Below are positions 1 to 11,100 of a stretch of 64,000 bases of DNA, piece by piece. The stretch is from an uncultured Bacteroidales bacterium (lineage in GTDB: Bacteria > Bacteroidota > Bacteroidia > Bacteroidales > UBA932). How positions within the stretch are numbered: position 1 is the first letter of the stretch; each line of letters begins with the position of its first letter. Location of the stretch: the NCBI GenBank assembly GCA_934726455.1, contig CAKVDS010000003.1, forward strand, positions 1-64,000, written 5' to 3'. The position numbers and the translations under genes were made by a program. Below the pieces are notes generated by a model, which was not told the DNA's origin, made no database searches, and saw only the letters and a program-made list of their open reading frames with translations.

Positions 1-1235
1 GCGACATCCTTTTCAGTTATGAGACCGACAAAGCCTCATTTGACGAGGAATCCAAATTCGAAGGCACGGTACTCGCGTGCTTTTTCAAAGACAACGATGA
101 AATTCCGGTACTGACCAATGTGATGGTCATAGGCAATCCAGGAGAGTCCTTTGCCGAATTCGCCCCCGACGGAGCCGCCCCGGCGCAGGAGAGTGCAGCG
201 GCTGCCGAGCCTCAGGCGGCGCAGGAGGCCACAACGGCAGAGGTTCCAGCAGCAGATGTAGTGGCAGGGGCGCCGGTATCCCCAAGAGCACGTAAACTCG
301 CAGCTGAAAAAGGTGTCGACACGGCGCAGGTGGCCGGTACAGGCCCTCACGGCCGCATCATAGAAAGAGATATCGTGGCCGCCGAAGGCAGCCCTAAGAC
401 AGGACTCGCAAAAGCCATCGCCGCACAGGGAGGATTTGAAGCCCCGTCACGCGGAAGCGGACTCGCCGGCATGGTGAAAGGTTCAGACCTCAAAGTATGG
501 CAGGCCAACCACAGCGAGATCGCAGGAGAAGGCGAGGAGTTCAAGGTGGAGAAGATGTCCAACATGCGCAAGCTCATCGCCAAGTCGATGTACAACTCCC
601 TCCAGAACTCAGCACAGCTCACACACATGCTCGGTGCTGACGCCAGAAGGATACAGGCCCTCCGCAAAAAGGCCAAGAAAGCCCTGGAGGAAGGCCGCAT
701 CGACGCGAACATCACCATAAACGACTTCGTATGTTTCGCCGTCATCAAGGCCCTGAAAAAGTTCCCTTCTGTGAACTCCCACTGCCTCGGAGACGCGATG
801 CGCATATTCAACACTGTCAACCTCGGCCTTGCCGTAGATACTGAGCGCGGGCTCATGGTCCCGGCAGTCAAAAGAGCTGAGGATCTCAACATCACCGGAC
901 TGAGCAAGGCCCTCAAGAAAGTGGCCGATGACTGCAAGAAAGGCAGCATCAACCCGGATCTCCTCTCAAGCGAGGCGGCTTCATTTACGGTTTCAAACCT
1001 CGGAGGCTACGGTGTGGAGTGGTTCACCCCTATCATCAACGTGCCGCAGAGCGCCATCCTCGGAGTAGGCACCATCGTGCCGCGCCCGAAAGATCTCGGA
1101 AACGGAGTGTACGCCTTTGTGCCATATCTCGGTCTTTCCCTCACCTATGACCACCGCGCCATCGATGGAGGAGAAGCCACACGCTTCCTCAAGCAGGTTG
1201 CCGTTGAGATTGAGAATCTTGAAGTTGAATTTTAA
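1..1235 (+). CDS. 2-oxoacid dehydrogenase E2 (dihydrolipoamide acyltransferase), 5' truncated
   Basis: This is the acyltransferase core of a 2-oxoacid dehydrogenase complex; it moves the acyl group from the lipoyl arm to CoA. The frame is open from the window edge (codons in phase from base 3), so the true start lies outside. The edge holds the end of a lipoyl domain with the lipoylation motif ETDKAS (around base 24-41). An Ala/Pro/Glu-rich linker follows, then a peripheral subunit-binding domain (SPRARKLAAEKGVD, GPHGRII), then the catalytic domain ending with the active-site motif DHRAIDGG near base 1150. The E3 gene follows after 15 bases and E1 after that, so this is the first visible gene of an E2-E3-E1 operon. 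Whether the substrate is pyruvate or branched-chain 2-oxoacids cannot be decided from sequence. Confidence 0.93.
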   Translation, partial: DILFSYETDKASFDEESKFEGTVLACFFKDNDEIPVLTNVMVIGNPGESFAEFAPDGAAPAQESAAAAEPQAAQEATTAEVPAADVVAGAPVSPRARKLAAEKGVDTAQVAGTGPHGRIIERDIVAAEGSPKTGLAKAIAAQGGFEAPSRGSGLAGMVKGSDLKVWQANHSEIAGEGEEFKVEKMSNMRKLIAKSMYNSLQNSAQLTHMLGADARRIQALRKKAKKALEEGRIDANITINDFVCFAVIKALKKFPSVNSHCLGDAMRIFNTVNLGLAVDTERGLMVPAVKRAEDLNITGLSKALKKVADDCKKGSINPDLLSSEAASFTVSNLGGYGVEWFTPIINVPQSAILGVGTIVPRPKDLGNGVYAFVPYLGLSLTYDHRAIDGGEATRFLKQVAVEIENLEVEF

Positions 1236-1250
1236 ACAGCACACCATACA

Positions 1251-2630
1251 ATGTACGATTTAGCGATAATAGGCGGCGGTCCAGGAGGATACGTGGCCGC
1301 AGAGAGGGCCGGCGCAGCCGGACTCAAGGTGGTTCTCTTCGAGAAAAAGTCCCTCGGCGGCGTATGCCTCAACGAGGGCTGCATCCCTACCAAAACGCTT
1401 CTCTACAGCGCAAAAGTATATAACTACGCAGTAAACGGAGATCATTATGGCGTCTACGCCAAAGAGCCGAGTTTCAACTACGGGGAGATTGTAGCCCGCA
1501 AGGACAAGGTCGTGAGAAAACTGGTAGCAGGCGTGAAGGCCGCGATGAAAGCCGGTAAGGTGGAGGTCGTCGCTGAACAGGCCATGATCAAGGGCCGCAG
1601 TGCCGAAGGTGTCACCGTGACCGCTGCGGACAATGACTATGTTGCCAGGAACCTCCTGATCTGCACAGGTTCAGAGGCCGCCGTGCCTCCGTTCCCGGGA
1701 CTCAAGGAAGCCGGTGACGTGATTGTCACCAACAGGGAGATCCTCTCCCTCAAGGAGCAGCCTAAAGAACTTGTGGTGATCGGAGGCGGCGTGATCGGAA
1801 TGGAGTTCGCCGCATTCTTCAGCACCCTCGGGACCAAGGTGACCGTTGTCGAGATGCTCCCGAAGATTCTCGGACCGCTCGATGATGAGATCAGCGCCAT
1901 GCTCCAGAAGATCTACGCCAAGAGGGGCATCGAGTTCTGCCTGCGCTGCAAGGTGACAGGCATAGAGGGCAACACCGTAGTCTACGAAGACCCTGATGGA
2001 AAGGTCTGCCGTGTCAGCGGAGACAAGATCCTCGTTTCAGTGGGCCGCAGGGCCAACATCTCAGGATTCGGCCTTGAGAATCTCGGCGTGGACATGCTCC
2101 TCAACAGGGGCGGAAAACCTTGTGGAATCAAGGTCGACACCCACATGCGCACCAACATCCCTAACGTCTATGCCGCCGGTGACGTGACCGGATTCTCCAT
2201 GCTCGCCCACACCGCGAGCCGCGAGGGAGAAGTCGCCGTCAACAACATCCTCGGCAAGCAGGATCACATGCGCTACGAAGCCATCCCGGGAGTAGTGTAC
2301 ACCAACCCTGAAGTCGCAGGAGTCGGGCTCACCGAAGAGCAGGCCAAAGCCTCCGGCAAGGAATACACTGTCCTCAAACTGCCTATGGCATACTCCGGAC
2401 GCTTCGTCGCAGAGAACGAAGGCGGAGAGGGACTCTGCAAGATCATCGTCGGCAAGAAGCACCATGAGGTGCTCGGTGTCCACATGCTCGGCAACCCTTG
2501 CTCGGAGATCATCCACAGCGCCTGCATCGCCATCGAGATGGAGATGACGGCAGAACAGCTCCAGGAAGTCGTGTTCCCTCACCCTACCGTGTCCGAAATC
2601 ATCAAGGAGACGGCTTTCACCATCAAGTAA
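1251..2630 (+). CDS. lpdA: Dihydrolipoyl dehydrogenase (E3)
   Basis: Flavoprotein that reoxidises the dihydrolipoyl arm of E2 and reduces NAD+. The 459 residues match the family length. The N-terminal FAD-binding motif GGGPGG is at residues 8-13, and the redox-active disulfide is C39/C44 in GVCLNEGCIPTK. A second Rossmann motif for NAD (VIGGGVIGMEF) lies near residue 180, AAGDVTG near 305, and the C-terminal interface motif HPTVSE carries the catalytic His-Glu pair. It sits 15 bases after the E2 stop and 19 bases before E1, so the three are almost certainly cotranscribed. The start ATG directly precedes the FAD domain, leaving no room for a lipoyl extension of the kind some E3 proteins carry. 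Confidence 0.96.
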   Translation: MYDLAIIGGGPGGYVAAERAGAAGLKVVLFEKKSLGGVCLNEGCIPTKTLLYSAKVYNYAVNGDHYGVYAKEPSFNYGEIVARKDKVVRKLVAGVKAAMKAGKVEVVAEQAMIKGRSAEGVTVTAADNDYVARNLLICTGSEAAVPPFPGLKEAGDVIVTNREILSLKEQPKELVVIGGGVIGMEFAAFFSTLGTKVTVVEMLPKILGPLDDEISAMLQKIYAKRGIEFCLRCKVTGIEGNTVVYEDPDGKVCRVSGDKILVSVGRRANISGFGLENLGVDMLLNRGGKPCGIKVDTHMRTNIPNVYAAGDVTGFSMLAHTASREGEVAVNNILGKQDHMRYEAIPGVVYTNPEVAGVGLTEEQAKASGKEYTVLKLPMAYSGRFVAENEGGEGLCKIIVGKKHHEVLGVHMLGNPCSEIIHSACIAIEMEMTAEQLQEVVFPHPTVSEIIKETAFTIK

Positions 2631-2649
2631 CCAATAATACCACAATAAA

Positions 2650-5130
2650 ATGCCAAAGTCACTTTACATCGACCCCAATGAGACTCTCCGTCCGAGCGAA
2701 CACAAGATCGTGTTCCCGGAGATTCCCGTGATGCAGTACAACAAGACCGTCAAGGAAGAGCTCAACGAGGGCAACTTCACCAAGGAAGACCTCCTTCGCA
2801 TATACCACGACATGACCGTGATCCGCGAGTTCGAGACCATGCTCAACCTCGTCAAGACCACCGGAGGATACAACGGCGTGGCTTACAACAACCCGGGCCC
2901 CGCCCACCTTTCCGCCGGACAGGAGGCTGCCGCTGTGGGAATGGCCTATGCCCTTGACACCGATGACTTCATCTTCGGTTCACACCGTTCACATGGCGAA
3001 ATCCTCGCCAAAGGGCTCCGTTCCATCCAGATTCTCCCGGAAGACGAGCTCAAGAAGATAATGGAGGAGTTCTGGGGAGGAGCAACTCTCGCTGTAGCAC
3101 AGAAGGGATTCAAGGGCAGCACCAAGGAGCTCGGAATCCGTTTCCTCATCTACGGAGCCATCGCCGAGATCTTCGCCCGCACCACCGGTTTCAACAAGGG
3201 ACTCGGCGGCTCTATGCACACTTTCTTCACCCCGTTCGGCATCTATCCCAACAATGCCATCGTGGGTGGCTCCGGCTCAATCGCCGTCGGCGCTGCCCTC
3301 TATAAGAAAGTCAACCGCAAGAAGGGCATCGTCGTCGCGAACCTCGGAGATGGTGCCATGGCCCGCGGACCGGTGCTCGAAGGCATGACCTTCGCATCAA
3401 TGGACCAGTTCAACACCCTCTGGGAGGGAGACATGAAAGGCGGCCTGCCTGTCCTTTTCAATGTCATGGACAACCAATATGCAATGGGCGGCCAGACCAA
3501 GGGCGAGACGATGGGATACACTTTCCCTGCACGCCTCGGAGCAGGGTTCAAACCGGACGCCATGCATGCCGAGCGTGTGGACGGATACAACCCTCTCGCT
3601 GTCATCGATGCGTTCCGCCGCAAGAAGGCCCTGCTGGAAGAGAAACTCGGCCCGGCACTTCTGGATGTAGTGACCTACCGCTACAGCGGACACTCTCCAA
3701 GCGACCAGTCTTCATACCGCACCAAGGAGGAGATCGCGGCATGGGAGAACGAGGATTGCATTGCAGCCTTCGGGAACAAGCTCATCGAGGCCGGCGTAGC
3801 CGACCAGAAAGCCCTCGAAGGAATCCAGAAGGAAGTCAAGGACGTCATGTTCGACTGCTACAAGCTCGCCATTGACCCGGAACTGTCACCTCGCATGGAT
3901 CTCGTGAAAGACAACGAGCTGCTCGGAGACATGATGTTCTCAAACCAGAGCATCGACTCGCTCAGCGATGCCAAGCCTGATGTGCTGATGCCGCTTGAGG
4001 AGAACCCTCGCGTCAAGCAGATCGCCGGCAAAGAGAGATTCTGGCTCGACAAGGACGGCAAGCCGGCGAGCAAGATGAAGACATTCAACATCCGTGACGG
4101 CATCTTCGAGGCTGTCGTGGACCGTTTCTACAAGGACGCTTCCCTGATTGCCTACGGCGAAGAGAACCGCGAATGGGGCGGAGCTTTCGCGGTATACCGC
4201 GGACTCACCGAGGCCCTTCCATATCACCGTCTGTTCAACTCCCCTATCGCAGAAGCGGCCATCATCGGCACCGCCATCGGATATGCCATGTGCGGAGGCC
4301 GTGTGATTCCGGAGATCATGTACTGCGACTTCCTCGGATGCTGCGGAGACGAGATCTTCAACCAGCTTCCGAAGTGGCAGGCCATGTCCGGAAACATCCT
4401 CAAGATGCCTGTCGTTGTCCGTGTTTCCGTAGGCTCAAAATACGGCGCACAGCACTCCCAGGACTGGACTTCGCTCTGCACCCATATCCCGGGGCTCAAG
4501 GTCGTCTTCCCTGTCACTCCGTATGATGCCAAGGGTCTGATGAACTCAGCCCTTCAGGGTACTGACCCTGTCATCTTCTTCGAAAGCCAGAGGATCTACG
4601 ACATGGGCGAAAAGTTCCACGAGGGCGGCGTACCTGAAGGATACTACGAGATTCCTCTCGGCGAGCCTGACATCAAGAGGGCCGGCAAGGACGTGACCTT
4701 CCTCACCATCGGAGCCACGCTCTACCGCGCACTCGCCGCAGCCGACATGCTCAAGGAGAAGTACGGGATGGAAGCTGAAGTCATCGACGCACGCTCCCTC
4801 GTGCCGTTCAACTACGAGAAGGTTCTCGAGTCCGTCAAGAAGACAGGACGCATCATCATCGCCGGAGACGCCACCGCCCGCGGGTCTTACCTCAACGACC
4901 TCGCCGCCAACATCTCCGAGATGGCGTTCGACTACCTCGATGCAGCCCCTGTGGTACTCGGTTCCCGCAACTGGATCACCCCGTGCCACGAGCTCGAAGA
5001 GGCGTTCTTCCCTCAGCCGGAGTGGTTCCTCGATGCGATCAACGAGAAGATCGTCCCGCTCAAGGACTATACTCCTGTCAGCAACATGACCACGGCAGAA
5101 CAGATCATCAGGTCAAAGAAGGGTGTATAG
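2650..5130 (+). CDS. 2-oxoacid dehydrogenase E1, fused alpha and beta subunits
   Basis: Thiamine-diphosphate enzyme that decarboxylates the 2-oxoacid and acylates lipoyl-E2. The 826-aa chain joins an alpha-type half (about residues 1-430) to a beta-type half (from about M476, MKTFNIRDGIFEAV, to the end). The ThDP-binding motif is GDGAMARG (around residue 233) followed by NVMDNQYAM about 40 residues later. The beta half has the expected NSPIAEAAIIGTAIGYA and PVIFFESQR blocks. Fusion of the two E1 subunits is a recurring arrangement in Bacteroidota. It follows E3 by 19 bases, and its stop lies one base before the next ATG, implying one transcript. Substrate preference is not evident. Confidence 0.92.
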   Translation: MPKSLYIDPNETLRPSEHKIVFPEIPVMQYNKTVKEELNEGNFTKEDLLRIYHDMTVIREFETMLNLVKTTGGYNGVAYNNPGPAHLSAGQEAAAVGMAYALDTDDFIFGSHRSHGEILAKGLRSIQILPEDELKKIMEEFWGGATLAVAQKGFKGSTKELGIRFLIYGAIAEIFARTTGFNKGLGGSMHTFFTPFGIYPNNAIVGGSGSIAVGAALYKKVNRKKGIVVANLGDGAMARGPVLEGMTFASMDQFNTLWEGDMKGGLPVLFNVMDNQYAMGGQTKGETMGYTFPARLGAGFKPDAMHAERVDGYNPLAVIDAFRRKKALLEEKLGPALLDVVTYRYSGHSPSDQSSYRTKEEIAAWENEDCIAAFGNKLIEAGVADQKALEGIQKEVKDVMFDCYKLAIDPELSPRMDLVKDNELLGDMMFSNQSIDSLSDAKPDVLMPLEENPRVKQIAGKERFWLDKDGKPASKMKTFNIRDGIFEAVVDRFYKDASLIAYGEENREWGGAFAVYRGLTEALPYHRLFNSPIAEAAIIGTAIGYAMCGGRVIPEIMYCDFLGCCGDEIFNQLPKWQAMSGNILKMPVVVRVSVGSKYGAQHSQDWTSLCTHIPGLKVVFPVTPYDAKGLMNSALQGTDPVIFFESQRIYDMGEKFHEGGVPEGYYEIPLGEPDIKRAGKDVTFLTIGATLYRALAAADMLKEKYGMEAEVIDARSLVPFNYEKVLESVKKTGRIIIAGDATARGSYLNDLAANISEMAFDYLDAAPVVLGSRNWITPCHELEEAFFPQPEWFLDAINEKIVPLKDYTPVSNMTTAEQIIRSKKGV

Positions 5131-5131
5131 T

Positions 5132-6229
5132 ATGACAGATGTCAATGCACACCTCCACACACCATACTCCTTCAGCGCCTTCGACAGTGTCAGCCAGGCA
5201 CTGGACATGGCCGCTGAAGAAGGGGTGAAAGTGGTAGGCATAAACGATTTTTATTCCCTCGATGGATATAAGGAATGGAGTGAAGAGTGTGGCAGACGCC
5301 ACCTCTTCCCTCTTTTTAACATAGAGTTCATCTCCCTCAACGTGGAGGATCAGGCGGCAGGCGTAAGGGTCAACGACCCCAACAACCCTGGACGCACCTA
5401 CCTCAGCGGCAAGGGACTCAACTACCCGGTGACACTCTCGGGCGCAGAAGCAAAAATGCTCGCCGATGTCAAGGCTGAATCCAACGCCCAGGTCGGCAGG
5501 ATGTGCGAAAAGCTCAACTCCTGGCTCGACAGCATAAGGGCCGGATTCAACTTGTCATTCCCACAGATCGAGAAGGACCTCACGCGCGGCTCCATCCGCG
5601 AAAGGCACCTTGCGAAGGCTCTCAGACTCGCCATCGACGGAAAGTTCAGTTGCGATGCAGACAAGCTTGACTTCTACCGCCGGCTTTTCGCAGGCAAGGA
5701 TCTCAAGAGCGGCCTCACGGACGCGGCTGCAGTGGAGAATGAAATCCGCGGCAACCTTCTCAAGGCAGGCGGAGCAGCCTTCGTGCCGGAAGACCCGAAA
5801 GCATTCCTCCCGATGGAGACAGTACAGCGCATCATAGAGGCGGCAGGCGGCATACCGACCTATCCGTTCCTCGCAGATGATGCCAAAGGCTGTTTCACCG
5901 ACTTCGAGCAGGATCTCCAGAGATGTGCGGACACTCTCAAGAAAAGGGGCATCCGCTCCTGCGAATTCATCACCACGCGCAACACGACAGCCGTCCTTGA
6001 GACTTATGCCGGATACTTGGAAGACGAGGGCTTCATCGTCACTTTCGGCTCGGAGCACAACACCCCCGCGCTGGAACCGATCAAGCTCCGCACCCGCGAC
6101 TGCGCCTGCCTGTCCGACAAGCTTCGCGACATCAACTACCGCGGCGCCTGCTTCGTGGCGGCCCACCAGAACGGGCTTAAATCCATCGAAGAGGGAGACG
6201 CGCTCATCACTAAAACGATAACAAGATGA
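5132..6229 (+). CDS. PHP-domain metal-dependent hydrolase-like protein
   Basis: Member of the PHP (polymerase and histidinol phosphatase) superfamily, whose members are metal-dependent phosphoesterases. The N-terminal metal motif HLHTPYS follows the start almost immediately. Further family-like positions are GINDFYS, NIEFISL and the late FGSEHNTP block. The usual TDHD of motif II is replaced by NDF and the usual AHP by TYPF, so the metal site may be altered. I prefer the ATG at 5132, one base after the E1 stop; an in-frame GTG at 5123 would add three residues. Its stop overlaps the next start (ATGA at 6226-6229), suggesting translational coupling to the aldolase/dehydrogenase and a shared sugar-acid or sugar-phosphate job. 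The substrate is unknown. Confidence 0.8.
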   Translation: MTDVNAHLHTPYSFSAFDSVSQALDMAAEEGVKVVGINDFYSLDGYKEWSEECGRRHLFPLFNIEFISLNVEDQAAGVRVNDPNNPGRTYLSGKGLNYPVTLSGAEAKMLADVKAESNAQVGRMCEKLNSWLDSIRAGFNLSFPQIEKDLTRGSIRERHLAKALRLAIDGKFSCDADKLDFYRRLFAGKDLKSGLTDAAAVENEIRGNLLKAGGAAFVPEDPKAFLPMETVQRIIEAAGGIPTYPFLADDAKGCFTDFEQDLQRCADTLKKRGIRSCEFITTRNTTAVLETYAGYLEDEGFIVTFGSEHNTPALEPIKLRTRDCACLSDKLRDINYRGACFVAAHQNGLKSIEEGDALITKTITR

Positions 6230-8175
6230 AAGAGATAGAATCACTCATAGCCATTTCCCGCAAATACGGAGCCGACCCGCGCTTCGTGATTGCAGGGGGC
6301 GGCAACACTTCCTACAAGAACGCGGAGAAGCTCTGGGTCAAAGCCAGCGGCCACGCTCTCGCCACCATCACGGAAGACGGGTTCGCAGTGCTTGACAGGG
6401 CGCTGCTTGACCCGATGAACAAGAAAAAATACAGTTCAGACACAGCAGAGCGTGAGGAGCAGGTCAAAAACGACCTTGCAGCGGCCTGCATCACCAAAGA
6501 CCGCAGGCCTTCAGTGGAAACCTCCCTGCACGACTGCATGGGATTCGCTTATGTGGTGCACCTCCACCCTACTCTCGTAGGAGGACTCATGTGCTCCGCA
6601 CAGGCTGAAGACAAATGCAAAGAACTCTTCCCGGAGGCCCTTTACATAGCTTACACCGACCCGGGGTACACCCTTTTCAAGAAAGTCTACGACAAGATCC
6701 AGGCCTACAAAAAGGCCAACGGACACGAGCCTCAGGTCATATTCCTGCAGAACCACGGCATTTTCGTGGGCGCGGACAGCACGGAGGAGATTGAGAAGAT
6801 CTACGAATCCGTCCTTTCCACACTTGAAAAGCAGGTAAAACCTCTTCCGGAAGGAGAGGCCGGGATATGCGATTGCGCAAGTGAGGTAGTCCCTGCCATA
6901 AGGATGATTCTCAGCCGCTCCGGACGCGGGCTCAAAACCCTCAAGGTCACAAACTCAGCCCTGCTCGAATCGATGATGGAACAGGCGGAGAGCGTGCTCT
7001 CCCCTTTCACCCCGGACGGGATCGTGTACTGCAAGTCTGAATACATATTCATAGACCCGGTTGAAGGCGAAGACATAGCCAAAGTGGCGGAGAAAAAAAT
7101 CGAACGCTACATCGCAAGGCGCGGACACACCCCGAAAGTGATACTCATCAAGGGGATAGGGCTCATTGCTGTCGGCGACAGCGCGAAGAACGCACAGATC
7201 ATCACAGACGTATTCTCAGATGCCGTCAAGATCGCCTGGTACGCCGAGTGTTTCGGCGGACAGCATCCGATGACAAAGCGACAGATCGAATTCATCGACA
7301 ACTGGGAAGTTGAGAACTACCGCCGCAAAGTCAGCGCCGTCGCATCAAAGGGACGCGTGGAAGGCAAGACCATCATAGTGACAGGCGCAGCCCAGGGCTT
7401 CGGAGAAGGCATAGCCAGAAATCTCATGAAAGAGGGCGCCAACATCGTGGTGGCCGACCTCAACGAGGCCGTAGGGCAAAAGACCGCTGACGGTTTCAAC
7501 GCCATCGCCGGCAGCAACCGCGCCATCTTCGTCAAGACCAATGTCGCAGACATGGACAGCCTGCACAACCTGATCAGACAGACGGTTCTCAACTTCGGCG
7601 GGCTCGATGTGTTCGTATCCAACGCCGGAGTGCTCAGGGCCGGCGGCCTTGAGGCGATGACACCTGAGAACTTCGAATTCGTCACCAACATCAACTACAA
7701 GGCCTACTTCTTCTGCGCCAAAGTCGCAAGTCATCTGATGAAGATAGAGACAGCCTGGGATCCGGAATACTTCGCAGACATCGTCCAGGTCAACTCCAAG
7801 TCCGGCCTGCGCGGCTCCAAGGCCAATTTCGCATACGCAGGCGGCAAGTTCGGAGGAATAGGACTGACACAAAGTTTTGCCCTTGAGCTGGCCCCGTTCC
7901 GCGTCAAGGTCAACTCCATCTGCCCTGGCAACTTCTACGACGGTCCGCTCTGGAGCAATCCGGAGAACGGCCTGTTCGTGCAATACCTCGCAGCAGGCAA
8001 GGTGCCCGGAGCCAAGACAGTGCAGGACGTCAAGGACTACTATCTCAGCCAGGTGCCTATGCGCAAGGGCTGCAACCCGGAGGATGTCACCAAGGCCATC
8101 CTCTATGCCGTAGAGCAGACGGGAGAGACCGGGCAGGCAATCCCTGTGACCGGAGGTCAGGTAATGTTAGCATAA
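6226..8175 (+). CDS. Bifunctional class II aldolase / short-chain dehydrogenase (RhaD/RhaEW-like)
   Basis: Two-domain enzyme of the type associated with rhamnose or other deoxysugar-phosphate breakdown: an aldolase cleaves a ketose-1-phosphate and a short-chain dehydrogenase acts on the aldehyde product. The N-terminal class II aldolase/adducin part (about residues 1-370) shows AGGGNTS, the metal motif HLHP and QNHGIF. The SDR part starts near residue 380 with the cofactor loop TGAAQGFG (386-393), then NAG, a catalytic serine in NSKSG and the YAGGK motif near 536-540. The 649-aa length fits known fusions. It is coupled to the PHP gene by a 4-base overlap and is followed 10 bases later by a secreted protease gene. 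The exact sugar is inferred from family only. Confidence 0.88.
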   Translation: MKEIESLIAISRKYGADPRFVIAGGGNTSYKNAEKLWVKASGHALATITEDGFAVLDRALLDPMNKKKYSSDTAEREEQVKNDLAAACITKDRRPSVETSLHDCMGFAYVVHLHPTLVGGLMCSAQAEDKCKELFPEALYIAYTDPGYTLFKKVYDKIQAYKKANGHEPQVIFLQNHGIFVGADSTEEIEKIYESVLSTLEKQVKPLPEGEAGICDCASEVVPAIRMILSRSGRGLKTLKVTNSALLESMMEQAESVLSPFTPDGIVYCKSEYIFIDPVEGEDIAKVAEKKIERYIARRGHTPKVILIKGIGLIAVGDSAKNAQIITDVFSDAVKIAWYAECFGGQHPMTKRQIEFIDNWEVENYRRKVSAVASKGRVEGKTIIVTGAAQGFGEGIARNLMKEGANIVVADLNEAVGQKTADGFNAIAGSNRAIFVKTNVADMDSLHNLIRQTVLNFGGLDVFVSNAGVLRAGGLEAMTPENFEFVTNINYKAYFFCAKVASHLMKIETAWDPEYFADIVQVNSKSGLRGSKANFAYAGGKFGGIGLTQSFALELAPFRVKVNSICPGNFYDGPLWSNPENGLFVQYLAAGKVPGAKTVQDVKDYYLSQVPMRKGCNPEDVTKAILYAVEQTGETGQAIPVTGGQVMLA

Positions 8176-8185
8176 ACCATTTACA

Positions 8186-11100
8186 ATGAAAAGATTACTG
8201 TTTGTACTGGCCGTGGCGACAATCTCGCTTTCGGCAGGAGCGGCCGCTCAGGAAGCAAGGCTGCTCAGATTTCCGGCTGTAGGCGGGGACAACATCGTCT
8301 TCAGCTACGCAGGCAACCTCTACCGGGTAGGCATCGACGGCGGCACAGCCGTGAAACTCACCTCGGATGTGGGATACGAATGCTTCCCGAGGATTTCACC
8401 GGACGGCAAGACCATAGCGTTCACCGGCCAGTATGACGGTAATACTGAAGTATATACGATGCCCGTAACGGGCGGTGAGCCGCACCGCGTCACCTACTCC
8501 GCCCTCGTGGGCAGGGATCAGGTCGGCGAAAGGATGGGGCCCAACAACATAGTGATGGGCTGGACACCGGACGGAAGCCGGATCATCTACCGCAGCAAGC
8601 AGTACTGCTTCAGCGGGCTGAGGGGCAATCTCTGTCTGGTGGATGCCGCTGGAGGCACACCGCAGATAATCCCGACCTCCGAGGGAGGTTTCTGCTCATA
8701 CTCTCCGGACGGAAGCAAACTTGCGATGAACAGGATGTTCCGCGAGTTCCGCACGTGGAAATACTACCGCGGCGGGCAGGCCGATGACATCTGGATCAAC
8801 ACCGTCGGCACCACAAAACTCGAGAAGATCACGGACAATGATGCCCAGGACATATTCCCGATGTGGGTGGGAGACAAGATCTACTACCTCTCCGACCGTG
8901 ACAGGACTATGAACCTCTTTGTCTACGACACCCACAGCAAGCAGACAAGCAAGGTCACGGACTTCACCGAATATGACTGCAAGTTCCCGTCATTCTCACA
9001 GGACTGGATAGTATTCGAGAACGGCGGATATATCTACAAATATGACGTCCACAAGGGCGGCAAAGCCGAAAAGGTGAGCATCAGTCTTGCGGACGACGAC
9101 ATCTACAGCCGCACAGAATACCGCAAGGTGGGCGGTTCGTTGAGCAGCGTCAGCCTCTCTCCGGACGGGGAGCGGATACTTGCAGTGGCCCGTGGGGACA
9201 TCTACTCCCTCCCTGCAGCCAAAGGCCCTGTATTCAACCTCTCACGCTCGCCACAGTCCCACGAAAGGGATGCCGACTGGAGCCCGGATGGAAGCCGTAT
9301 CGCCTGGATATCAGACATCAGCGGAGAATATCAGATCTACACCGCTCCAGCTGACAAGCCTCAGGAAGCGAAGTGCATGACATCGTTCAAGGACGGTTAC
9401 CCTAATCTTCTGGACTGGAGTGCGGACGGCTCCAAACTCTATTTCGGCACAGAGAAACGTGACATCTACGAACTCGATGTCAACACCGGCAAGCTCGACC
9501 GCATCCTCGTGAGCGAACTTGGCGGATACCGCTCATTCTCACTCTCCAAAGACGGCAGTTGGGCTACCTACACGACCGCTCTTCCCAACAGGGTAAGCGC
9601 CGTCTTCCTCTACGATATCAAAGCCCGCAAGAGCTATCAGGTGACAGACCGCTGGTACGACGCCTCCTCTCCAATGTTCTCAGAGGACGGCAAATACCTC
9701 TTCTTCACCTCCGCACGCGACTTCAGGGCCCAGTACTCAAGCGTGGAGTGGAATGCAGGATACGGGGTATATGACTACGTGTTCATCGTGCCTCTTGCGG
9801 CCGGCACCCCTAATCCGCTGGCTCTCTCTTCTGACAACGCGGGAGCTCCGGAACAGGCTGCTCCCACCAAGACCGGCAAGGCCGACAAAAAGGGACGTAC
9901 AGCAGACAAAGAGACGGCAGCGGCTCTCAAAGTTGACATCGAGGGCATTGGCCAGCGCATAACAGCCCTCCCTCTTCCGGCAGGCCGCTACCGCCTCTTC
10001 TTGTCCAAGGACGACAAACTCTATTACAGCACCATGTCTTCCGGCAAGCGTGGGCTGACAACTCTCGACCTCAAGACCCTCAAGACCTCTGACGGCCCGT
10101 CTGAGATGCCTGTGTCCATCACTCCTGACGGGAAGAAAGCCCTCATACGCGACGGCAAGGACTTCAAGGTAGTCGCTTTCGGCAGCCCGGCAGGAAAGGC
10201 CGAAGCCGTGCCTGTGGACGAGATGGACATGTGGGTTGACCACAAGGCCGAGTGGAAACAGATTTTCGACGAAAGCTGGCGCATCACCCGTGACAACTTC
10301 TATGTCGAGAACATGCACGGGGCCGACTGGAACCACATCCACGAAAAATACGGGCAGATGCTCCCTTATGTCAACCACCGCGACGACCTCACCTACCTCA
10401 TCGGCGAGATGCTCGGGGAACTCAATGTCGGACACGCCTACATCACCTCAGGCGAAAGCCCGGAAATCCCACGCATCAAGACCGGTCTCCTCGGGGCACA
10501 ATACTCAAGAGACGCCAAGACCAAGGCATTCCGTATCGAGAAGATATTCCGCGGTGCGGACTGGGACGAGTCGCTGATATGCCCGCTGCGGGCTCCGGGA
10601 GTCAACGCCAAAGTTGGAGAATACATCGTGGAGGTCAACGGCATCCCGGCCTCAAGCCTCACTGACATCGGGGAAGCTCTGGTAGGCAAGGTCGGCTCGA
10701 CCGTGGAAGTCAAGATAGCATCATCCGCCGCCGGCAAGGATGCGCGTACCGTATACCTCAAGCCTGTCGGTGATGAATCCCAGCTTGCCTACTATGAATG
10801 GGTGCAGAACAACATAGAAAAAGTAGACCGTCTTTCCGGCGGGGAGATCGGGTACATCCACATCCCGGACATGAGCGTGGAGGGGCTTGACATGTTCACC
10901 AAACTCTTCTACACCCAGCTGGACAAGAAAGCGCTCATAATCGATGACCGCATGAACGGCGGCGGCAATGTCTCCCCTATGATTCTGGAACGCCTGCAGC
11001 GTGAAGTATACAGGATGAGCATGTACCGCAACGGCAGCAACCTGCCTGTCCCTAACGAGGCTTTCTATGGCCCTAAGGTCTGCCTGATTGACAAGTACTC